64,000 nt of DNA from Bacillus sp. MRMR6 (GTDB lineage Bacteria; Bacillota; Bacilli; Bacillales; Cytobacillaceae), in assembly GCF_001940785.1 (NCBI RefSeq), contig NZ_MSLS01000004.1:1-64000 (forward strand), given 5' to 3'. Under the pieces are notes generated by a model, which saw only the letters and a program-made list of their open reading frames with translations, made no database searches and was not told where the DNA came from. Positions 1 to 10,259 of this stretch are shown in pieces. The translations under genes were made by a program, and so were the position numbers. The first letter of the stretch is position 1, and each line of letters begins with the position of its first letter.

Positions 1-288
<288 letters not shown>

Positions 289-380
289 AAAACATAGCAA
301 TATGAGTAAGGTGAACTCGGTTTTACAAAACTTCTTCTACATTATCTAGTTTTGAGGGAATGAAACCTCAAACTTAATAG

Positions 381-497
<117 letters not shown>

Positions 498-502
498 AAA
501 TA

Positions 503-537
503 AAAAAAGACAATCCTTAATTGGGTTGTCTTTTTTT
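503..537 (+). terminator. rrn operon terminator
   Basis: Inverted repeat AAGACAATCC / GGGTTGTCTT followed by a run of T's, just after the 5S gene. Classic intrinsic terminator form. Confidence 0.9.
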
Positions 538-600
538 ATAGTAATGTATTGATAAGAGTAAATTGGATATAAGTCAACTCTATACTATTCAATTTCGTAA

Positions 601-712
601 AACAGGTCAATTAAAGGGATGACAAGTGATCACTTATCGGAAATCGAGGACAAAAGAGGTCACGTATAGCTAGGATAAGTGACCTGTTATCGACAAAACA
701 GGTCACTAATCA
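601..712. repeat. AGGTCAC-type intergenic repeat with long inverted repeat
   Basis: Noncoding stretch between the rrn terminator and the MarR gene. CAGGTCA/GAGGTCAC-like words occur several times (about 603, 657, 699) and once inverted. GATAAGTGACCTGTT at 675-689 pairs with AACAGGTCACTAATC at 698-712 with one mismatch and an 8-nt loop. No T-run follows, so it is not a clear terminator. It looks like a dispersed palindromic intergenic repeat; genome copy number is unknown. Confidence 0.45.
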
Positions 713-739
713 CGTATCTACCCAAAAAATAATTAAGCA

Positions 740-756
740 AACTTAATGTTTAAGTT
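740..756. promoter_or_regulatory. Palindromic operator upstream of the MarR gene
   Basis: AACTTAATGTTTAAGTT is a perfect 7-3-7 palindrome about 47 nt before the chosen MarR start codon. Size and symmetry suit a MarR-family dimer site, so autoregulation is inferred. A second palindrome with the same CTTAAGT flavour lies before the hydrolase gene. Confidence 0.5.
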
Positions 757-802
757 AGTTTAATTATTTAGATTGTTTTATAATGTTGGTGAGGTGATAC
801 AA

Positions 803-1255
803 TTGGATAAAGATTTAGCTAGTATTAGTAAAAAGATTCTAGACTGCTCCAATGCTTTGAGCGGGATTTTCCTAGAGGATTATAACAAATTGGTTGCCGG
901 TGAGTTTGGAGACTTATCGACCAAACAGCAGGTGATTCTTGAATTACTACGTGTACAAACTCGTACGGTTAATGAGATTGCACAATTTTTGTCTATTACT
1001 GCAAGTGCAGCGAGTCAGCTGATTTCTAAGCTAGAGAAACTAGGATATATAAAAAGAGAAATTAATCCACACAATAGGCGGGAGATCATCGTTCATCTTG
1101 GTGAAAAGGGCCTTTATTATAACCAGATGATTGAGAAGAACCAATTATATATAATCGAAAAATACTATGCAAAACTGCCGCAGGATGACCTAGAAAAACT
1201 TTTAGATATACATGAAAAACTCTATAACATTGCAGTGAAAGCCCAACAGGATTAA
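803..1255 (+). CDS. MarR-family winged-helix transcriptional regulator
   Basis: About 150 residues, the usual MarR length. A winged helix-turn-helix spans roughly residues 50-105: an NEIAQFLSITASAASQLI recognition segment, then LEKLGYIKRE and a basic NRREI wing. Flanking helices would form the dimer interface. The TTG at 803 is chosen because GAGGTGAT sits just upstream; the upstream in-frame ATG at 773 has no ribosome binding site. The next gene is a co-oriented alpha/beta hydrolase with its own palindrome, so this probably represses itself and that gene. The ligand cannot be read from sequence. Confidence 0.85.
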   Translation: MDKDLASISKKILDCSNALSGIFLEDYNKLVAGEFGDLSTKQQVILELLRVQTRTVNEIAQFLSITASAASQLISKLEKLGYIKREINPHNRREIIVHLGEKGLYYNQMIEKNQLYIIEKYYAKLPQDDLEKLLDIHEKLYNIAVKAQQD

Positions 1256-1265
1256 TTTTTTTAAC

Positions 1266-1284
1266 TAATACTTAAGTAGTATTA
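1266..1284. promoter_or_regulatory. Palindromic operator between regulator and hydrolase genes
   Basis: TAATACTTAAGTAGTATTA is a perfect 19-bp palindrome in the 66-nt gap between the MarR gene and the hydrolase. It shares the ACTTAA core with the palindrome at 740-756. This is inferred to be a second MarR site controlling the hydrolase. Confidence 0.5.
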
Positions 1285-1321
1285 AATATTTATTAAAATT
1301 AATAGTTTAGGGGAGAAGAGG

Positions 1322-2197
1322 ATGAATACAACAGTAAAACTTAGTGACGGCAGGGATATTGGGTTTATAGAATATGGCGATAAAAATGGACTTCCGGTTA
1401 TGTTTTTTCACGGTACACCTGGGTCTAGGTTACTCTTTCTAGAGGATGATGAGATTTCTAAAACTTTAGGGATACGTTTGATATCATTAGATCGCCCGGG
1501 GTTTGGTTTATCAACACCAAAACTAGGCAGATCCCTGTTAGATTGGACAGATGATGTCAAGGAAATTGCTGATCACCTATCTATCAACAAATTTTCAATA
1601 ATTGGAGTGTCAGGAGGCGGCCCCTTTGCTGCAGCCTGTGCTTATAAATTGCCTCTAAGACTTCACTCAGTTGCATTAGTAGCGAGTGGGACACCGTTTC
1701 ATAACGGAAAAACTCCAAAGGAAATGATGACAGCAAATAAAATAGCCTTCTTCCTGGCTAGAAAAGCACCCTGGTTAATAAAAGCAAGCTATCGTGCGAC
1801 TAAAAGGCTTCTTGAAGAAAATCCAGAGAAATTCATGGAACAAAATAGGAAGGGCAATAAACATTTGACTGCCTGGGATCGTCAGTTCCTGCAGACTGAT
1901 GACCAGTTAAAAGGATTAATGATGCACATGGGGGAAGCCTTTAGGGTATCAATTGACGAGTGTGTCAATGAACCGGCCTTACTCACAAAACCATGGGGCT
2001 TTTCAGTTAAAGATATTGTCGTACCTATTGATGTTTGGCATGGAGAAGCAGACCGTTTGGCACCTATTAGCCGAATGATGAAATTGGCTCAGCAGATTCC
2101 AAACTGCCACACGCACTATATACCAGAAGCCGGACATTTTCTAACGGACGATGATGATATTTGGAGAAATATTCTTCAAACTCTATTAAAAAAATAA
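1322..2197 (+). CDS. Alpha/beta-fold hydrolase
   Basis: 291 residues with the alpha/beta hydrolase pattern: oxyanion-hole HGTPGS near residue 30, nucleophile elbow GVSGGG with Ser97, a candidate acid Asp in GEADRLAP near residue 240 and the catalytic His in EAGHFL near 270. No signal peptide is seen, so it is probably cytoplasmic. The start has AGGGGAGAAGAGG directly before ATG. It lies downstream of a MarR regulator and a palindrome, suggesting induction by an ester, peroxide or aromatic compound, but the substrate is unknown. It ends at its own terminator. Confidence 0.85.
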   Translation: MNTTVKLSDGRDIGFIEYGDKNGLPVMFFHGTPGSRLLFLEDDEISKTLGIRLISLDRPGFGLSTPKLGRSLLDWTDDVKEIADHLSINKFSIIGVSGGGPFAAACAYKLPLRLHSVALVASGTPFHNGKTPKEMMTANKIAFFLARKAPWLIKASYRATKRLLEENPEKFMEQNRKGNKHLTAWDRQFLQTDDQLKGLMMHMGEAFRVSIDECVNEPALLTKPWGFSVKDIVVPIDVWHGEADRLAPISRMMKLAQQIPNCHTHYIPEAGHFLTDDDDIWRNILQTLLKK

Positions 2198-2204
2198 ACA
2201 AATG

Positions 2205-2234
2205 AAAAGGATCTACAGTGGTAGATCCTTTTTA
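2205..2234 (+). terminator. Terminator after hydrolase gene
   Basis: AAAAGGATCTAC / GTAGATCCTTTTT hairpin with a 4-nt loop and a T-rich tail, 8 nt after the hydrolase stop codon. Confidence 0.85.
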
Positions 2235-2328
2235 TTTAATTTGGGATTGGACATGAAAATTAGAACAAAGTAAGTTACACTAAGTTAACCGTGAGAAAAT
2301 GGGTAAAGTAAACATAGGAGGGATTTTC

Positions 2329-2871
2329 TTGTTACAAAATAGTCTTGTCATGGTTTCTGTTATTCTTATCATTAATATTGTATATGTATCATTCTTCACG
2401 ATAAGAATGATATTAACCTTAAAGGGTCAACGTTATTTAGCTGCGGCCTTAAGTATGATTGAAGTGGTTATTTATGTGTTAGGTCTCGGCCTAGTGTTAA
2501 ACAACCTAAATGAAATCCAGAATCTGATTGCCTATGCGGTTGGTTATGGAATCGGGGTAGTTGTCGGAATGAAAATTGAGGAAAAATTAGCTCTCGGATA
2601 TATAACGGTTAATGTGATTACAAAGGAATATGACAAAAACTTGCCTAAACTTCTACGTGACAAAGGATATGGTGTAACGAATTGGGCAGCTAATGGTCTT
2701 GAGGGAGACCGAATGGCCATGCAAATTCTCACACCGAGGAAATTTGAGCTTAAATTATACGACACAATTAAGGAACTAGACCCTAAGGCTTTTATTATTT
2801 CATATGAACCAAAATCCATTCACGGGGGATTCTGGGTGAAATCTGTGAAAAGAGGGAAGTTATTTTCATGA
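2329..2871 (+). CDS. yebE: DUF2179 (UPF0316) membrane protein, YebE-like
   Basis: About 180 residues. Three hydrophobic segments occupy roughly residues 1-80, followed by a soluble domain of about 100 residues (GYITVNVIT... to [10 protein letters not shown]) typical of UPF0316/DUF2179. The TTG at 2329 is chosen because AGGAGGG lies 7 nt upstream; the in-frame ATG 30 nt earlier has no such site. Its position before yebG and purE matches B. subtilis yebE. DUF2179 domains in related proteins have been linked to nucleotide-second-messenger binding, but the role of this protein is unknown. Confidence 0.85.
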   Translation: MLQNSLVMVSVILIINIVYVSFFTIRMILTLKGQRYLAAALSMIEVVIYVLGLGLVLNNLNEIQNLIAYAVGYGIGVVVGMKIEEKLALGYITVNVITKEYDKNLPKLLRDKGYGVTNWAANGLEGDRMAMQILTPRKFELKLYDTIKELDPKAFIISYEPKSIHGGFWVKSVKRGKLFS

Positions 2872-3065
2872 GCAAAAAGAAATTACAATTTGAGGTACTA
2901 GAAAATGAAACCATAGATGATTGTTTAGAACGTATTAAAAAACAGGGCTATACTCCGATTAGACGTACAGAAAAACCTATCTTCCAAGAGGTGATAAAGG
3001 GGAACGAAACCTCTTATGAACCGGTAGGAAGGCAGATTGTTTTTGAAGCGAAGGTTATTGAGTAA
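2868..3065 (+). CDS. yebG: NETI-motif protein YebG
   Basis: A 65-residue protein with the diagnostic NETI tetrapeptide (ENETIDDCL) near residue 13, as in Bacillus YebG. It overlaps the end of yebE by an ATGA junction and is therefore probably translationally coupled to it. There is no signal peptide or membrane segment. Function is unknown; its conserved place before the purine operon is the main clue to identity. The first PurBox begins at its stop codon. Confidence 0.85.
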   Translation: MSKKKLQFEVLENETIDDCLERIKKQGYTPIRRTEKPIFQEVIKGNETSYEPVGRQIVFEAKVIE

Positions 3066-3105
3066 ACCGAACATTCATTTTTAAATAAATAAAATTGTTC
3101 GTTTT
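3063..3105. promoter_or_regulatory. PurR operator: inverted PurBox pair
   Basis: TAAACCGAACATT at 3063-3075 and its inverted partner AATTGTTCGTTTT at 3093-3105 (reverse complement AAAACGAACAATT) fit the B. subtilis PurBox consensus AWWWCCGAACWWT at nearly all positions. The 17-nt gap between boxes agrees with the 16-18 nt known for paired PurBoxes. They lie just upstream of the predicted -35, where PurR represses pur transcription and PRPP relieves it. Confidence 0.8.
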
Positions 3106-3107
3106 TA

Positions 3108-3137
3108 TTGACCATTTGTAGGTTAAATTGTTAATAT
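3108..3137 (+). promoter_or_regulatory. Predicted SigA promoter of the pur operon
   Basis: TTGACC at 3108-3113 and TAATAT at 3132-3137 with an 18-nt spacer, placed right after the PurBox pair and about 30 nt before the riboswitch. The transcription start is inferred near 3144. Confidence 0.6.
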
Positions 3138-3162
3138 AAAGGTGTCAAAAAAATAATAATGT

Positions 3163-3240
3163 AACACCCTCGTATAATGTTGGGAATATGGCCCATAAGT
3201 TTCTACCCAATTACCGTAAATGATTGGACTATGAGGGGAA
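3163..3240 (+). promoter_or_regulatory. Purine riboswitch aptamer (guanine class)
   Basis: Contains the conserved purine-aptamer elements: P1 strands CCCTC / GAGGG, CGTATAAT, ATATGGCCCATAAG, TTTCTACC, ACCGTAAAT and GGACTATG. The discriminating base in the J3/1 motif GACTATG is C, which specifies guanine/hypoxanthine rather than adenine. It precedes purE as in B. subtilis. High guanine should favour the attenuator downstream. Confidence 0.95.
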
Positions 3241-3293
3241 GTGGATATGCCGGAAATGTTAACTCGTTTCAGGCTATATAACTGTGCCGATAT

Positions 3294-3358
3294 TAGCCCG
3301 GACAGACTGCTTTCTCTCATTTTATAAAATTGGGGAAGTATCTGTTTAGGGCTTTTTA
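3294..3358 (+). terminator. Riboswitch-controlled attenuator terminator
   Basis: AGCCCGGACAGA at about 3295-3306 can pair with TCTGTTTAGGGCT at about 3341-3353 (some G-U pairs), followed by TTTTTA. This is the likely expression platform of the guanine riboswitch, between aptamer and purE. The alternative antiterminator pairing was not worked out. Confidence 0.6.
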
Positions 3359-3421
3359 TATTGGATAAGTAAGAAAAGCGTAAGCGCATAGCTGCTTTCG
3401 CTAGACAAAAGGGGCGGGAAC

Positions 3422-3913
3422 ATGAATCCGAATGTAGCGGTAATAATGGGCAGTAAATCAGACTGGGAAACAATGCGTCATGCTTGTGAAATCCTCGAAC
3501 GGTTAGAGGTGCCTTATGAGAAACAGGTAGTTTCTGCTCACCGAACACCAGATTTAATGTTTGAATTTGCGGAGAATGCTAGATTAAGAGGTATGAAGGT
3601 GATTATTGCCGGTGCAGGTGGTGCAGCTCACTTGCCTGGAATGGTTGCAGCCAAAACGACTTTGCCGGTTATTGGTGTTCCTGTTCAGTCTAAGGCATTA
3701 AATGGTCTCGACTCACTGTTATCGATTGTCCAGATGCCAGGAGGAATCCCAGTGGCGACGGTTGCCATTGGCAGAGCAGGTGCTACAAATGCTGGTTTAC
3801 TTGCGGCACAGATTTTAGCAACAACAGATCTAGATTTAGCTGAACGACTAGACCAATACCGACAGGAGTCGCGAGCAACCTCGATAGAAAGCAGTGATGA
3901 ACTTGTCTTATAA
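3422..3913 (+). CDS. purE: N5-carboxyaminoimidazole ribonucleotide mutase
   Basis: 163 residues, the normal length for class I PurE. It converts N5-CAIR to CAIR in de novo IMP synthesis. Visible motifs are [10 protein letters not shown] near residue 9, SAHRTP near 38 (catalytic His) and [11 protein letters not shown] near 65. First structural gene of the pur operon, behind PurBoxes and a guanine riboswitch. A GGGGCGGGAAC site precedes the ATG. The 3' end overlaps purK by about 20 nt, which suggests coupling. Confidence 0.96.
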   Translation: MNPNVAVIMGSKSDWETMRHACEILERLEVPYEKQVVSAHRTPDLMFEFAENARLRGMKVIIAGAGGAAHLPGMVAAKTTLPVIGVPVQSKALNGLDSLLSIVQMPGGIPVATVAIGRAGATNAGLLAAQILATTDLDLAERLDQYRQESRATSIESSDELVL

Positions 3914-5045
3914 AGTAATTCTACCGGGACAGACGATTGGAATTATTGGCGGAGGACAGTTGGGGAGAATGATGGCACTCGCAGCTAAGGCGATGGGATA
4001 CAGTATCGCCGTTTTAGACCCGGTCGACGATTCGCCATGTGGGCAAGTGGCTGACATTAAGATTATTGGAGATTATGGTGATATACAAGCCATCAAGAAG
4101 CTTGCAGAAGTAAGTGATGTTATTACCTATGAATTTGAGAATATTGATGCACCAGCATTGGAATGGCTTTGTCAGCATGCCTTTGTACCACAAGGGAAGT
4201 CATTGCTAGAAATTAGCCAGGATCGGGTAAACGAAAAAACAGCAATTGAAGCGGCTGGGGTAAAGGTAGCTCCATTTGCTGTAATTGAAACGTATAAAGA
4301 CCTTTTGGCTGGTGTTGACAGCCTAGGACTCCCTGCTGTGCTAAAAACAGCACGCGGCGGGTACGATGGTAAGGGCCAAGCGGTAATTAGAAATATGCAA
4401 GACATTGAAAGTGCCGTTATACTTCTTGAACATGGCCGATGTGTGCTGGAAAAGTGGATTCCTTTTAAAAAGGAAATCTCGGTCATTATAACAAGAAACG
4501 GACTCGGGGATACAGCAGTGTTTCCAGTTGCAGAAAACATCCATCGTGACAATATACTCCATCAAACCATTGTTCCTGCAAGAATTAGTGCAGAGGCAGA
4601 GGAGCTAGCAATTAAAGCGGCAGTAAGGCTAGCTAATGAATTTCAGTTAATCGGAACGTTAGCCGTCGAAATGTTTTTAACGGAAGATGACATGATTTAT
4701 ATAAATGAACTTGCTCCGAGGCCGCATAATACTGGACATTGTACCATTGAGGCATGTGTAACCTCACAATTCGAACAGCATATCCGGGCAGTTTGCAGCT
4801 TGCCTCTCGGAAGTACAGAGCTGTTAAAACCGGCACTAATGGTTAATATATTGGGAGAGCATGTCAAAACTGTGTTAGATTATCTGCCAAGGACGGCTGA
4901 ATGGAAAGTACATTTTTACGGAAAAGATGAAGCGAAGGTTAAAAGAAAAATGGGACATATTACGATACTTTGCGATTCTATTGAAGAAGCTATAATAGAC
5001 GTAAATGAAATTTGGGAAGAAAAACATTTGGAGGCAAAAAGATGA
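3897..5045 (+). CDS. purK: N5-carboxyaminoimidazole ribonucleotide synthase
   Basis: About 382 residues. ATP-grasp enzyme that makes N5-CAIR from AIR, bicarbonate and ATP. The N-terminal [21 protein letters not shown] segment and the ATP-grasp [12 protein letters not shown] motif near residue 275 are typical. The start is either ATG at 3897 or the adjacent GTG at 3894, inside the end of purE; there is no strong ribosome binding site, so coupling to purE translation is likely. It ends in an ATGA overlap with purB. Confidence 0.95.
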   Translation: MNLSYKVILPGQTIGIIGGGQLGRMMALAAKAMGYSIAVLDPVDDSPCGQVADIKIIGDYGDIQAIKKLAEVSDVITYEFENIDAPALEWLCQHAFVPQGKSLLEISQDRVNEKTAIEAAGVKVAPFAVIETYKDLLAGVDSLGLPAVLKTARGGYDGKGQAVIRNMQDIESAVILLEHGRCVLEKWIPFKKEISVIITRNGLGDTAVFPVAENIHRDNILHQTIVPARISAEAEELAIKAAVRLANEFQLIGTLAVEMFLTEDDMIYINELAPRPHNTGHCTIEACVTSQFEQHIRAVCSLPLGSTELLKPALMVNILGEHVKTVLDYLPRTAEWKVHFYGKDEAKVKRKMGHITILCDSIEEAIIDVNEIWEEKHLEAKR

Positions 5046-6340
5046 TTGATCGCTATACAAGACCTGAGATGGGTGCTATCTGGACTGAGGAAAACCGTTT
5101 TAAAGCTTGGCTTGAGGTTGAAATTCTTGCTTGTGAAGCCTGGTCAGAGCTAGGTGATATTCCTAAGGAGGACGTTCAAAAACTTCGTGAAAATGCGAGT
5201 TTTAACATTGAACGGATTCAAGAAATTGAAGAAGAAACGCGCCATGACGTGGTAGCTTTTACAAGAGCGGTATCCGAAACATTAGGTGAAGAGCGCAAGT
5301 GGGTGCATTATGGTTTAACTTCAACGGACGTTGTAGATACCGCACTCTCATATGTGTTAAAGCAAGCGAATGAAATTATCAGGAAAGACCTAGTCAATTT
5401 CATTGAGATTTTAAAAAACAAGGCCATTGAGCACAAGTATACCGTCATGATGGGCCGGACTCACGGAGTTCATGCTGAGCCGACAACGTTTGGTTTAAAG
5501 CTTGCGCTTTGGTACGAAGAAATGAAGCGTAATCTTGAGCGTTTTGAGCAGGCAGCAGAGGGCATTGAGTTTGGTAAGATTTCTGGGGCGGTTGGGACAT
5601 ATGCCAACATTGACCCGTTTGTAGAGCAATATGTATGTGAGAAATTAGGACTAGAGCGTGCACCGATTTCAACTCAAACCCTGCAGCGTGACCGCCATGC
5701 ACATTATCTTTCTACTATTGCATTGATTGCCACTTCAATTGAGAAGTTTGCCGTCGAAGTTCGCGGTTTGCAAAAGAGTGAAACGCGTGAGGTCGAGGAG
5801 TTTTTTGCAAAAGGGCAAAAAGGTTCATCAGCGATGCCGCATAAACGGAATCCAATTGGCTCGGAAAATATGACGGGTATTGCCCGCGTCATCCGTGGTT
5901 ATATGCTGACAGCCTATGAAAATGTACCATTGTGGCACGAACGTGATATTTCCCATTCATCTGCGGAGCGGATTATCTTACCAGATGCCACGATTGGCTT
6001 GAATTACATGCTTAATCGCTTTGGAAACATTATTAAGAATTTAACGGTTTATCCAGAGAATATGAAGCGTAATATGGACCGGACGTTAGGTCTCATTTAT
6101 TCTCAGCGTGTGCTGCTTGCTTTAATTGATAAGGGTCTGTCACGCGAAGAAGCCTATGATACTGTTCAGCCGAAAGCAATGGAAGCATGGGAGAAACAAG
6201 TTCCTTTCCGCGGCTTGGTTGAAGGAGAAGCAAAGATTACAGCATTATTGTCTCAAGAAGAAATCGCCGGCTGCTTTGATTACAGCTACCACCTGCAGCA
6301 TGTAGACACCATATTTGATCGATTAGGTTTAAACCAATAA
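5042..6340 (+). CDS. purB: Adenylosuccinate lyase
   Basis: 432 residues. It acts twice in purine synthesis: SAICAR to AICAR, and adenylosuccinate to AMP. The fumarase/aspartase superfamily signature [11 protein letters not shown] falls at about residues 261-271, with TSTD near 93 and [10 protein letters not shown] near 138. The ATG at 5042 follows GGAGGCAAAAAG and overlaps the purK stop; an upstream in-frame start lies inside purK and is rejected. A small GGCGGATATCGCC hairpin lies in the 69-nt gap before purC. Confidence 0.96.
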   Translation: MIDRYTRPEMGAIWTEENRFKAWLEVEILACEAWSELGDIPKEDVQKLRENASFNIERIQEIEEETRHDVVAFTRAVSETLGEERKWVHYGLTSTDVVDTALSYVLKQANEIIRKDLVNFIEILKNKAIEHKYTVMMGRTHGVHAEPTTFGLKLALWYEEMKRNLERFEQAAEGIEFGKISGAVGTYANIDPFVEQYVCEKLGLERAPISTQTLQRDRHAHYLSTIALIATSIEKFAVEVRGLQKSETREVEEFFAKGQKGSSAMPHKRNPIGSENMTGIARVIRGYMLTAYENVPLWHERDISHSSAERIILPDATIGLNYMLNRFGNIIKNLTVYPENMKRNMDRTLGLIYSQRVLLALIDKGLSREEAYDTVQPKAMEAWEKQVPFRGLVEGEAKITALLSQEEIAGCFDYSYHLQHVDTIFDRLGLNQ

Positions 6341-6409
6341 ATAAGGGGGGCGGATATCGCCCTTCTATAATAACAGATTCCCGATATTGCGAATTAGGAG
6401 GCACTCCCG

Positions 6410-7123
6410 ATGAAAGAACTTCTATACGAAGGCAAGGCGAAGCGGATTTATAAAACCGATAACGAACAGGTTGTCTTGATTGAATACAAAGATTCAGCAA
6501 CTGCTTATAACGGACAAAAGAAAGCTGATATTACAGGGAAGGGCCGCTTAAATAACGAGATTACAAGCTTGCTATTTTTAAAGCTGCAAGAGCATGGAAT
6601 AGCTTCCCATTTCATTGAGCGCATCTCCGAAACCGAGCAGCTTGTAAAAAAGGCAGCGATTATTCCAATAGAAGTGGTTGTTCGCAACAAAGCGGCGGGG
6701 AGTATGTCTAAAAGATTAGGAATCGAAGAAGGAAGATCATTAGCAAAGCCAATCGTTGAGTTTTATTTAAAAAATGATGAGCTAGGCGATCCGTTGATCA
6801 CCACAGACCATATTTACGAACTACAACTTGCAAAAGAGGAAGAAGTAGCACTTTTAAAAGAAAAGTCTCTGCAAATCAATACCGTTTTATCAAGCTTTTT
6901 TAATGAACTGGGAATTACCCTTATTGATTTCAAGCTCGAATTTGGCAAGGACCACGAAGGTCATATCATTCTTGCTGATGAGATTTCACCTGATACGTGC
7001 AGGTTATGGGATCAGAAGACAAATGAAAAGCTCGATAAAGATGTATTTCGTCGTGACTTAGGAAGTTTAACAGAAGCCTATGAAACTATTTTAGCCAGGG
7101 TAGGAGGAACACAGCATGTATAA
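6410..7123 (+). CDS. purC: SAICAR synthetase
   Basis: 237 residues, the usual short bacterial length. It joins aspartate to CAIR with ATP to give SAICAR. Family hallmarks are the N-terminal LLYEGKAKRIY, IPIEVVVRNKAAGS near residue 83 and LADEISPDTCRLWD near 190. A clear AGGAGG lies before the ATG. It overlaps purS by 8 nt. Confidence 0.96.
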   Translation: MKELLYEGKAKRIYKTDNEQVVLIEYKDSATAYNGQKKADITGKGRLNNEITSLLFLKLQEHGIASHFIERISETEQLVKKAAIIPIEVVVRNKAAGSMSKRLGIEEGRSLAKPIVEFYLKNDELGDPLITTDHIYELQLAKEEEVALLKEKSLQINTVLSSFFNELGITLIDFKLEFGKDHEGHIILADEISPDTCRLWDQKTNEKLDKDVFRRDLGSLTEAYETILARVGGTQHV

Positions 7124-7370
7124 AGTTAAGGTATTTGTTACGTTAAGAGAAAGCGTATTGGATCCACAGGGGAAAGCCGTGACCCATTCACTACAGTCTT
7201 TAAACTATCAAGAAGTTGCCGACGTTCGAATCGGTAAATATATGGAACTAACGATTGAAAAATCCGAGCGTGATATCAACGATGTAATCAATGAAATTTG
7301 TACAAAGCTGTTAGCGAATCCAGTTATTGAAGATTATCGTTACGAAGTAGAGGAGTGTGTTCCTCAGTGA
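7116..7370 (+). CDS. purS: FGAM synthase subunit PurS
   Basis: 84 residues. Small structural subunit that bridges PurQ and PurL in the three-part FGAM synthase of Gram-positive bacteria. The PurS pattern is clear: [18 protein letters not shown] at the start and VRIGKYMEL near residue 40. GTAGGAGGAACACAGC precedes the ATG. It overlaps purC and purQ, as expected for subunits made in fixed ratio. Confidence 0.95.
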   Translation: MYKVKVFVTLRESVLDPQGKAVTHSLQSLNYQEVADVRIGKYMELTIEKSERDINDVINEICTKLLANPVIEDYRYEVEECVPQ

Positions 7371-8050
7371 AGTTTGCGGTAATCGTCTTCCCAGGATCGA
7401 ACTGTGACGTAGATATGTACCATGCGATCAAGGATGAACTAGGTGAACAGGTGGAGTATGTATGGCACGACTCCGAAAGCTTAGATGAATTTGATGCTAT
7501 TCTCTTACCAGGTGGTTTTTCATACGGAGATTACTTAAGAACCGGAGCAATTGCTCGTTTCAGCAAGGTCATGAAAGAGGTTGTCAAAGCTGCTGAGGCA
7601 GGTAAGCCTGTACTTGGTGTCTGTAATGGATTTCAGATTTTATTAGAAGCAGGTTTACTGCCTGGAGCGATGAGACGAAATGAGAGTCTTTCCTTTATTT
7701 GCAAGCCGGTAGAACTAAAGGTAGTAAACAACGAAACCATGTTTACCACTAGTTTTAAACAAAATGAAACAATCACGATTCCGGTTGCTCATGGTGAAGG
7801 AAACTATTATTGTGATGAGCAAACGCTGGCAAACTTAAAGAAAAATAATCAAATCGTCTTTACGTACGAGCAAAATCCAAATGGAAGTCTGGCAGACATC
7901 GCTGGAATTATGAATGAACGAGGAAACGTACTTGGCATGATGCCTCACCCTGAAAGAGCGGTAGACGATTTATTAGGCGGGGCAGATGGACTGAAATTGT
8001 TTCAATCGATTGTAAAAGCTTGGAGGGAAGCATATGTTGTTAACGCTTGA
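7367..8050 (+). CDS. purQ: FGAM synthase subunit PurQ (glutaminase)
   Basis: 227 residues. Class I glutamine amidotransferase supplying ammonia to PurL. The nucleophile Cys86 lies in GVCNGFQIL, and the His/Glu pair in MMPHPERA near the C terminus. The GTG start at 7367 is preferred over an earlier in-frame ATG because AGGAGTGT lies 9 nt upstream and the protein then begins [14 protein letters not shown], as in homologues. It overlaps purS by 4 nt and purL by 17 nt. Confidence 0.95.
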   Translation: MKFAVIVFPGSNCDVDMYHAIKDELGEQVEYVWHDSESLDEFDAILLPGGFSYGDYLRTGAIARFSKVMKEVVKAAEAGKPVLGVCNGFQILLEAGLLPGAMRRNESLSFICKPVELKVVNNETMFTTSFKQNETITIPVAHGEGNYYCDEQTLANLKKNNQIVFTYEQNPNGSLADIAGIMNERGNVLGMMPHPERAVDDLLGGADGLKLFQSIVKAWREAYVVNA

Positions 8051-10259
8051 ACCAAATCCAGAACAAATTAAATCAGAGAAGTACTATCAGCAAATGGGTT
8101 TGTCCGATGATGAATTTACATTGATTGAAAAGATACTTGGCCGAACACCGAACTATACCGAAACAGGTCTGTTTTCTGTCATGTGGTCAGAGCATTGCAG
8201 CTATAAAAATTCTAAACCTGTATTAAGCAAGTTCCCAACCAAAGGGGAAAAAGTTCTTCAAGGTCCTGGTGAAGGGGCTGGAATCGTCGACATTGGTGAC
8301 GGTCAGGCGGTTGTTTTTAAAATTGAAAGTCATAACCATCCATCTGCGATTGAGCCTTATCAAGGTGCTGCCACCGGGGTTGGCGGAATTATCCGTGATA
8401 TTTTTTCCATGGGTGCCCGTCCGATTGCACTGCTCAATTCACTTCGCTTTGGTGAACTTGATTCTGCCCGCGTGCGCTACCTGTTTAAAGAGGTAGTAGC
8501 AGGTATTGCCGGGTATGGAAACTGTATTGGGATTCCGACTGTGGGCGGAGAGGTCCAATTTGAAGATTGCTATGAAGGCAACCCTTTAGTAAATGCGATG
8601 TGTGTGGGTTTGATTGATCACAAGGATATTAAAAAAGGCCAGGCACATGGGCTTGGAAATACCGTTATGTACGTGGGAGCAAAAACAGGGCGCGACGGTA
8701 TTCACGGTGCTACGTTTGCTTCTGAAGAGTTAACGGAACAATCCGATGAAAAACGCCCAGCTGTTCAGGTTGGCGATCCGTTCATGGAAAAACTTCTCCT
8801 TGAAGCTTGTCTGGAGTTGATCCATTGTGATGCTCTTGTCGGCATTCAAGATATGGGTGCTGCCGGGTTAACCAGTTCATCAGCCGAAATGGCAAGTAAA
8901 GCCGGAATGGGAATGGAAATGAATTTGGACCTTGTTCCACAACGTGAAACGGGTATGACAGCATATGAAATGATGCTTTCTGAGTCACAAGAGCGGATGC
9001 TGATTGTCGTTGAAAAAGGAAGAGAACAAGAGATTGTTGATCTTTTTGAAAAATACGACTTAGAAGCAGTAGCGATTGGCAAAGTAACGGACGATAAACA
9101 ATACCGTTTATATCATAAAGGTGAAGTGGTTGCAGACATTCCGGTTGATGCTTTAGCGGAGGATGCACCGGTCTACCACAAGCTATCGAAAGAGCCTGCC
9201 TATTTCGCGGAATTCCAAGCGATGGAAAGTGAAATTCCACAGGTAGGGAACCCGGAAGAAACATTGTTACAACTTTTAAGCCAGCCAACGATTGCCAGCA
9301 AAGAATGGGTGTATGAGCAATACGACTATATGGTTCGTACAAACACGGTTGTATCTCCTGGCTCTGATGCTTCTGTTGTCAGAATTCGCGGGACTCGTAA
9401 GGCTTTAGCGATGACAACTGACTGTAATTCGCGCTACGTCTTTCTAGATCCTGAAACAGGTGGAAAAATTGCGGTTGCTGAGGCGGCACGTAATATTATC
9501 TGTTCTGGTGCAGAGCCATTGGCGGTGACGGATAATTTAAATTTTGGAAACCCTGAAAAGCCAGAAGTGTTCTGGCAAATTGAGAAATCGGCAGATGGGA
9601 TCAGTGAAGCGTGCCGTGTTCTTGAGACACCGGTCATCGGCGGAAATGTTTCTTTGTATAACGAGACGAGCGGAACAGCCATTTACCCGACACCTGTTAT
9701 TGGAATGGTTGGTTTAGTTACAGACCTTGACCATATTACGACCCAGTACTTTAAGAACAATGGCGACCTGATTTATTTAGTAGGGGAAACTAGGCCCGAG
9801 TTTGGCGGAAGCGAGCTGCAAAAGCTTGTGAATGGCCGAATCTATGGAAAAGCGCCGGAGTTAAAGATTGAAGTTGAAAAAGAAAGACAAAATCAAGTTC
9901 TCACAGCCATCCGTGCTGGAGTCATTCAGTCTGCTCATGATTTGTCAGAAGGCGGGTTAGGTGTAGCGTTGGCTGAATCCTTGTTCACAACCGGTAACCT
10001 TGGTGCCCAAGTCCAAATCAGCGGTGACGCTACTACAGCTTTATTTAGCGAAACACAATCTCGTTTTCTTTTATCTGTAAAAAAAGAGGATCAAAGCAAG
10101 TTTGAAAGTTTAGTAGCTGCGACTCTTATTGGAGAAGTAAATCAGACAGGAACACTTTCAGTTTCCAATGGGGAAAGCCTTGTGATTGATACAACTGTTA
10201 ACCAATTAAAGGATGCCTGGAAAGGAGCAATCCCATGCTTGCTGAACTCAAGGGATTAA
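8034..10259 (+). CDS. purL: FGAM synthase subunit PurL
   Basis: 741 residues, the small PurL form that needs PurS and PurQ rather than the ~1300-residue fused form. It turns FGAR, ATP and glutamine-derived ammonia into [16 protein letters not shown] near residue 50, [24 protein letters not shown] near 95 and a second AIRS-like half with [12 protein letters not shown] and GGNVSLYNE are characteristic. GGAGGGAAGCAT precedes the ATG. It overlaps purF by 25 nt. Confidence 0.96.
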   Translation: MLLTLEPNPEQIKSEKYYQQMGLSDDEFTLIEKILGRTPNYTETGLFSVMWSEHCSYKNSKPVLSKFPTKGEKVLQGPGEGAGIVDIGDGQAVVFKIESHNHPSAIEPYQGAATGVGGIIRDIFSMGARPIALLNSLRFGELDSARVRYLFKEVVAGIAGYGNCIGIPTVGGEVQFEDCYEGNPLVNAMCVGLIDHKDIKKGQAHGLGNTVMYVGAKTGRDGIHGATFASEELTEQSDEKRPAVQVGDPFMEKLLLEACLELIHCDALVGIQDMGAAGLTSSSAEMASKAGMGMEMNLDLVPQRETGMTAYEMMLSESQERMLIVVEKGREQEIVDLFEKYDLEAVAIGKVTDDKQYRLYHKGEVVADIPVDALAEDAPVYHKLSKEPAYFAEFQAMESEIPQVGNPEETLLQLLSQPTIASKEWVYEQYDYMVRTNTVVSPGSDASVVRIRGTRKALAMTTDCNSRYVFLDPETGGKIAVAEAARNIICSGAEPLAVTDNLNFGNPEKPEVFWQIEKSADGISEACRVLETPVIGGNVSLYNETSGTAIYPTPVIGMVGLVTDLDHITTQYFKNNGDLIYLVGETRPEFGGSELQKLVNGRIYGKAPELKIEVEKERQNQVLTAIRAGVIQSAHDLSEGGLGVALAESLFTTGNLGAQVQISGDATTALFSETQSRFLLSVKKEDQSKFESLVAATLIGEVNQTGTLSVSNGESLVIDTTVNQLKDAWKGAIPCLLNSRD

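Noticed and set aside
773-802. Upstream ATG as MarR gene start
   Set aside because: No ribosome binding site before it, and it would place the strong GAGGTGAT site inside the coding region; TTG at 803 fits better.
8782-9342. Long minus-strand open frame inside purL
   Set aside because: Antisense shadow of purL with no ribosome binding site or recognisable domain; purL codon structure explains it.
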